Source: Primulina eburnea (Eukaryota > Streptophyta > Magnoliopsida > Lamiales > Gesneriaceae). Taken from it: DNA of 64,000 bases. The notes under the pieces were generated by a model that was not told the origin of the DNA, did not search any database, and was given only the letters and a program-made list of their open reading frames with translations. Numbering within the stretch: position 1 is the first letter of the stretch; every line of letters starts with the position of its first letter. Shown one piece after another: positions 60,191-64,000 of this stretch. Location of the stretch: positions 8,998,885 to 9,062,884 of the forward strand of contig NC_133102.1 of NCBI RefSeq assembly GCF_022965805.1, given 5' to 3'. The position numbers and the translations under genes are program-made.

Positions 60191-60663
60191 GGAAAGCGTC
60201 CTTAAGTATGGAGGAAGTCAAACGGTCTCAACCAATCGAACCGTCTCCTTTATTATTCAAAAACAAGAGTTAATCGAAACCGTCGGATCTAGACACGTGG
60301 ATGCCCAGGAAACCCCTCGTAAATTGTGCTGAGCCATCGAAAGGGCGTGAACGGTTATCAAAGCGTCAATCCAATGCATCTCGGAATGCGGAACGTTTTT
60401 GTTTGGCATGAGTTTAATGATGAATCGCGTATCATTGTGTCACTACATCGGGAGACCGAGGATTATGGGTCCTGATTTATTCTCTTATGGACTAAAAAAT
60501 TCGGGATCTCGGCATATCAGTTGACAGGTCGAGATCTCGGAAGCCCAAACATTTTATTTGGGGAGTATTAGTCATGTTAATCTTCGTTATTTACCTTCGT
60601 TTAACTTGGTTTTGTCATTTACCAGATATATGCCAGAACAAAACAAAAAGGATATTTCATTAC

Positions 60664-61080
60664 TTAAAAAAAATGAGCATAAAGTACACGAAGATATTCC
60701 TTTTCAACAACAACCCTCCATTGATGCAACCAACCGGTAAGATTTCCGGTAGCGGTCTTGCCAAAGCTATCCGACCCGGCTATATCTTCCAGGATCTTCA
60801 GCTCCCTTTGTAGCATTAATGCGTAGACACCATGGTGAGTAAAGATGTCCACATAATCCGCAACACAGAGGCACCGACGGTATTTTCGCATAAGAGCCAC
60901 ATTCTCAGGAGTAGGAACCCCCTCTACATACTGAGAGGATTCCAGCTCGTATAGTTTTTCCCAGAAATGAAGTATTTTGTGGAAGACCTCGTCCTCCATA
61001 GCCGTTTTCCGTTTCTCTATTGCAGATGCCATAAGTTCCTCCGCCATATCGAGAACCTTCTAATTGCTCGAGCTTGCCAT
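60664..61080 (-). pseudogene. Tat mini-gene A, antisense, 127-139 aa
   Basis: The first ATG at 61080 (MASSSN) meets a TAG at 61060-61062, and an in-frame ATG at 61047 (MAEELMASAIEKRK) gives an open 127-residue frame. It shares EDEVF, WEKLYELE, LMLQRELKIL and the WL...VVE end with copia 2 mini-gene A. Translation could still begin at 61047, so it may be functional or newly damaged. The stop lies in TAAGTAATGAAATAT, as in copia 2. Confidence 0.7.
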
Positions 61081-61135
61081 TTCACTTATCCGATGAAAAA
61101 TCTGTGAGATATGACGAAAGAATAAGTAAGGTTGC

Positions 61136-61143
61136 TATTTATA
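61136..61143 (-). promoter_or_regulatory. TATA box of Tat mini-gene A
   Basis: Minus-strand CTCTATAAATAGC, 56-63 bp before the ATG at 61080. An ACGT core (GACGTGTAC on the plus strand) at 61229-61232 is about 149 bp before that ATG. Confidence 0.6.
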
Positions 61144-61469
61144 GAGGAAGACGCTAATCTCTGCCCTCGATCTGAATTTAATCGGACGATCGCAAAAAGC
61201 CTATGAAATCGTGCGTACAGGTGAAGAGACGTGTACGTATATCGAGGGGACATGCTCATTATTACCTTGAAAATGAGCAATCTTCGGCGAAATCAATGCT
61301 CCGGTGCATGCATCGTAATAATATCTTTTGAAATTCCCAAGAGTACTAATAACGGATGCTTAAGGCAGGGGAGTTATTAAATCCCGGCGTGTACAGTTCA
61401 CTTTACAGGCTTTGGGATTATGATGTGTGACTGGATCGGGACAGCGAGTCAAGCTCTAGCCCGACTATT

Positions 61470-61480
61470 TTAGGGATGGG
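61470..61480 (+). other. Tat polypurine-like tract
   Basis: TTAGGGATGGG ends directly at TGGTGATACCC, the start of the first of the two 3' LTRs. No purine tract precedes the second LTR. Confidence 0.5.
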
Positions 61481-62119
61481 TGGTGATACCCTTATTAGGA
61501 TCCGGGTTGGCGTTCACCTGATACCCATATATACAACCCGGGGTACCGGGTCGTTTTGTGAAGGCCCGGGTAAATCTTCCCTTCCCGGGCATTGGGGATT
61601 TATCCATAGTTCTCATCTGTCCGGGTTAAGTTCCCGGTTACATTACCACTTGGACAACCTCGAGAATTGCACCACCTCGGGATATGAACCCCACTCAAGT
61701 ATAACCGATGCAGGCAGTCCAATCTGTCAGAACCACTTGAGTTTGAAGTATCCGAGAAGTTATCAGAAGCTAGTATGATAAACCGAATTAGTAGACGGTG
61801 TAGTAATCGAGGTAACTACCCACTCTTCCACTATAAATAGCAAGTATTAATCTCATTTAATGATCCGGAAATCCTAAAACAAAAAGTACTTACATATTTT
61901 CCTTCAAAATATCGCCTGTGTCCATCGTTTTCTCACTTGCTGACTTTAGCATCGGAGTGGTTACGTCGGACATCCCTCCGACGCCCATTCATGAGTTTCT
62001 TTTATTGTCTACAGGTGTTCTTTAAGCCATTATATTCGTTCAGAATTCCCAAACATTATAAATTGTTGATTCGATCCGTTGGAGCTCCTTACCCGGCCCA
62101 TTCATTTCTTCGAGATCGC
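61481..62119 (+). repeat. Tat 3' LTR, first unit (type X, diverged)
   Basis: It starts TGGTGATACCC and is recognisably homologous to LTR Y from about 61660 (for example CTATAAATAGCAAGTAT, GCTGACTTTAGCATCGGAGTGG). It is clearly more diverged than the Y copies are from each other. It stops at GAGATCGC, missing the terminal ATCA, and is joined directly to the next unit. Confidence 0.75.
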
Positions 62120-62963
62120 TGGAAAGGGCTCGGGTCATTCTTGGACTCGGGCGGAAAGAGAACTTACACGAGTCAAATTCCAAATTGCTGGGAAGACTAG
62201 AGCATGGGTAAAATTTGACCAGGGTCCTCCAGCCCGGCCAGGGTGACCAGGGTTTTCCAGCCCGGCCAGGGTGACCAGCCCGACCAGGGTGACCAGGGTT
62301 CTCCAGCCCGACCAGGTTGACCAGGGTTCTCCACAAGACCCGAACAATGTCTATGCACTATAATCGAGGCCATCTTCTTCAGCAGCCGGGCAGGGAGATG
62401 CCTGGGCTCTACTCACCCCGGGCAACCAGAATCTCGGGCTCTCATGCAAGCTCCCTGGAACTTTCTACTCGGGCTACCTCGAGAAGCGCACCACACTCGA
62501 GTGTATCGGTATGGGCAGTCTTATCTGTAAGTACTACAGGGGTTTGGCGTGTCAGAGAAACTATCAGAAGTAGGATGGCTTGACAGGAAGTCAACATCAA
62601 AGGCTATGAGTGGTAGGTGTACACGCAAGTCGAGGTAATCATCATTACTTCTCCTACTATAAATGGCAGGTATGTTTCTCATTTAAAAAGGGGCTGAATC
62701 TTGAGTATTGGCACTCACATATATTCGCACATATATCGCCATTTTCTCTCATCTTCAACCTGCTGACTTAAGCATCAGAGTGGCCACGCCGGACACCCCT
62801 CCAGCGCCCATTCACGAGTTCATCTCCTTGTCTGCAGGTCACAGTGGAAGCTATAGCTCACAGATTCATCTACTTTGCTCAAATTCCCAAACACTATAAA
62901 TTATTGATAGCAGATCCGCTGGAGCACCCGACCCGGCTCACCCATATCACCAGGATCGCATCA
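62120..62963 (+). repeat. Tat 3' LTR, second unit (type Y)
   Basis: Matches 49545-50466 with roughly a dozen and a half differences plus loss of some minisatellite units. It lacks the first 11 bp (TGATGATACCC) and ends GATCGCATCA before the duplication ATACT. Confidence 0.85.
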
Positions 62964-62968
62964 ATACT

Positions 62969-64000
62969 TGTGAAGAAAATTAATATACTTTGCAACATAG
63001 AACATAACGGAGGTCCAAATAGAACAAATTATTTGTGAACGATCAATTTAAAATGCATACATATTATTTTAAAACGAAAAACCTATGTCCTAAATTATGC
63101 TCTAAAAACAATGAAAGAACAAGCTGAAATTTATCACCCAAAAATCAATCACCTTGCATAAATGTTTGCACTTATTAAACCAATGGATCTACCGCAAACT
63201 TGGACGGTACGTTCACAAGTAAGAACTAAATTGTAAATGATAGAGATTAGTTTTGGTAGTATCTTGGACTAGTTTATCGGCAAAAACAGTAGATATGATA
63301 TTCTTCTTGCTCGAAATGTTGAAGGAATTTCAGCAGGACTTCGTTCCTTTCTTGCTGCTGATGCTGCTGGACAAGACTCTTGCTGGAACAATATGGAGAT
63401 GTTGATGGTGTGGATTTATTTAGAATGAGATATTAGATTCGGTGTCGGAACAAAAAAATTATGTGCACCAGATTTCTGTTACTCCTGAAATGTTTGATGA
63501 CGTGGAAAAAAATGATTGGTTCAGAGCTCACTTGATCATACGGCTGTGATTGAATTGAAAAAAGGTTTATATTTGCAAGTTGCAACTGTAATATATATTA
63601 ATTATATTTCCAATTTATTTCTTTTATGTATTCTTTCCATTTTTTTTTAATTGTGTTGAAGATTTTATTACAATTGAGTTTTTAATTAAATGTTTCTTCC
63701 AAAACTTTGAATTTTGGTGTCATATATGAAAGTTATGTTCCCACAGTGTGAGAGTAACGAGGGTGATTGTTGTGTGTATCAGGATGTAGGTGTTGTGCGT
63801 AGGTGTTGTAACACCCACGACAACATGCAGCAGAAATTATAGTTTAACACACTAACACGCAACTTGAATGATAACTATACGAGATACGAGATATAAATTA
63901 TGCACAAGTATAACATACTTGTGCGGTGCCTCAGGACAAAATAATTCACTAGAGAAACTTGTAAGTTATACAAAAACCAATACTAGTGAATGAATAGAAC
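62969..64000. other. Unassigned flank, no gene recognised
   Basis: AT-rich sequence with only short, low-quality frames. The last ~200 bp (from about 63790, TGTTGTAACACCC on) resemble the outer end of a copia-type LTR running off the window, but this cannot be confirmed here. Confidence 0.3.

Larger units (their letters stand above)
49534..62963 (+). mobile_element. Tat-type gypsy element with three antisense genes, TSD ATACT
   Basis: The order is LTR, PBS, gag, protease, RT, RNase H, second (archaeal-type) RNase H, integrase, 101-bp tandem repeats, antisense genes C, B and A, PPT, then a double 3' LTR. Five-base duplications ATACT flank it (49529-49533, 62964-62968). The second RNase H and the long 3' region place it in the Tat lineage (Ogre/Retand/Grande relatives). 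pol is broken in several places. Confidence 0.88.

Noticed and set aside
63280..63430. Leu-rich short frame in the right flank
   Set aside because: Too short, no start context or homology visible; composition due to CTG/TTG repeats.

Overview
This window is plant nuclear DNA: an AT-rich, repeat-dense stretch from a flowering plant, with one host gene surrounded by nested transposable elements. The plant assignment rests on a two-exon cycling DOF factor (CDF) gene, plant-type Sirevirus (Ty1/copia), Tekay and Tat (Ty3/gypsy) elements, and a Mutator-type MITE family. The copia accessory protein (gene C below) resembles a repeat protein I remember as abundant in Gesneriaceae/Lamiales assemblies, so I lean to an asterid of that order. 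That is recall, not a search result.

Layout. 1-18198 (minus strand) is a tandem Sirevirus-like array. One LTR (8598-9605) has a primer-binding site on one side and a polypurine tract on the other, so it is shared by two elements. The downstream element runs from 8597 to beyond the left edge, in the order gag, pol, antisense small ORF, gene C. The upstream element survives only as the 3' end of gene C, which is split by a young, nearly intact Tekay chromovirus (10428-17936, TSD AACAA). 18199-30540 holds a solo LTR (19056-21146), several Sirevirus-type LTR relics, an internally deleted element (24936-27791) and two MITEs. 30543-32613 is the CDF gene. 33366-46868 is a second Sirevirus-like element on the minus strand, with its RT split by a solo LTR (39559-41638). 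47060-47849 holds nested MITEs, and 48769-49250 is a LINE 3' end. 49534-62963 is a Tat-type gypsy element on the plus strand, ending in a tandem double LTR.

The most interesting system is a set of accessory genes carried between pol and the 3' LTR. Two small genes, which I call A and B, occur antisense to pol in the second copia element (37349-37747 and 38051-38521). Recognisable homologues occur, again antisense, in the unrelated Tat gypsy element (61080-60664 and 60147-59716). All four have a TATAAATA box a few dozen bases before the start, and several have an ACGT/G-box core about 150 bp before it. Tat also has a third antisense gene (C, 59029-56787) with two small GT-AG introns, a Transposase_28-like domain and a coiled coil. 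The copia elements have a sense-oriented gene C in the env-like position, with a comparable layout (globular N-terminus, disordered middle, coiled-coil C-terminus) and a G-box about 145-150 bp before its ATG. The pattern suggests that retrotransposons of two superfamilies share an accessory-gene module expressed from its own promoters.

Most element genes are broken by nonsense changes and small frameshifts. The Tekay polyprotein (apart from a stop inside its chromodomain), the second copia gag and the CDF gene are open. By eye, LTR divergence ranks Tekay as youngest (about 3 differences in 1.42 kb). The Tat LTR pair and the second copia pair are clearly older. No tRNA, rRNA or CRISPR locus was seen.
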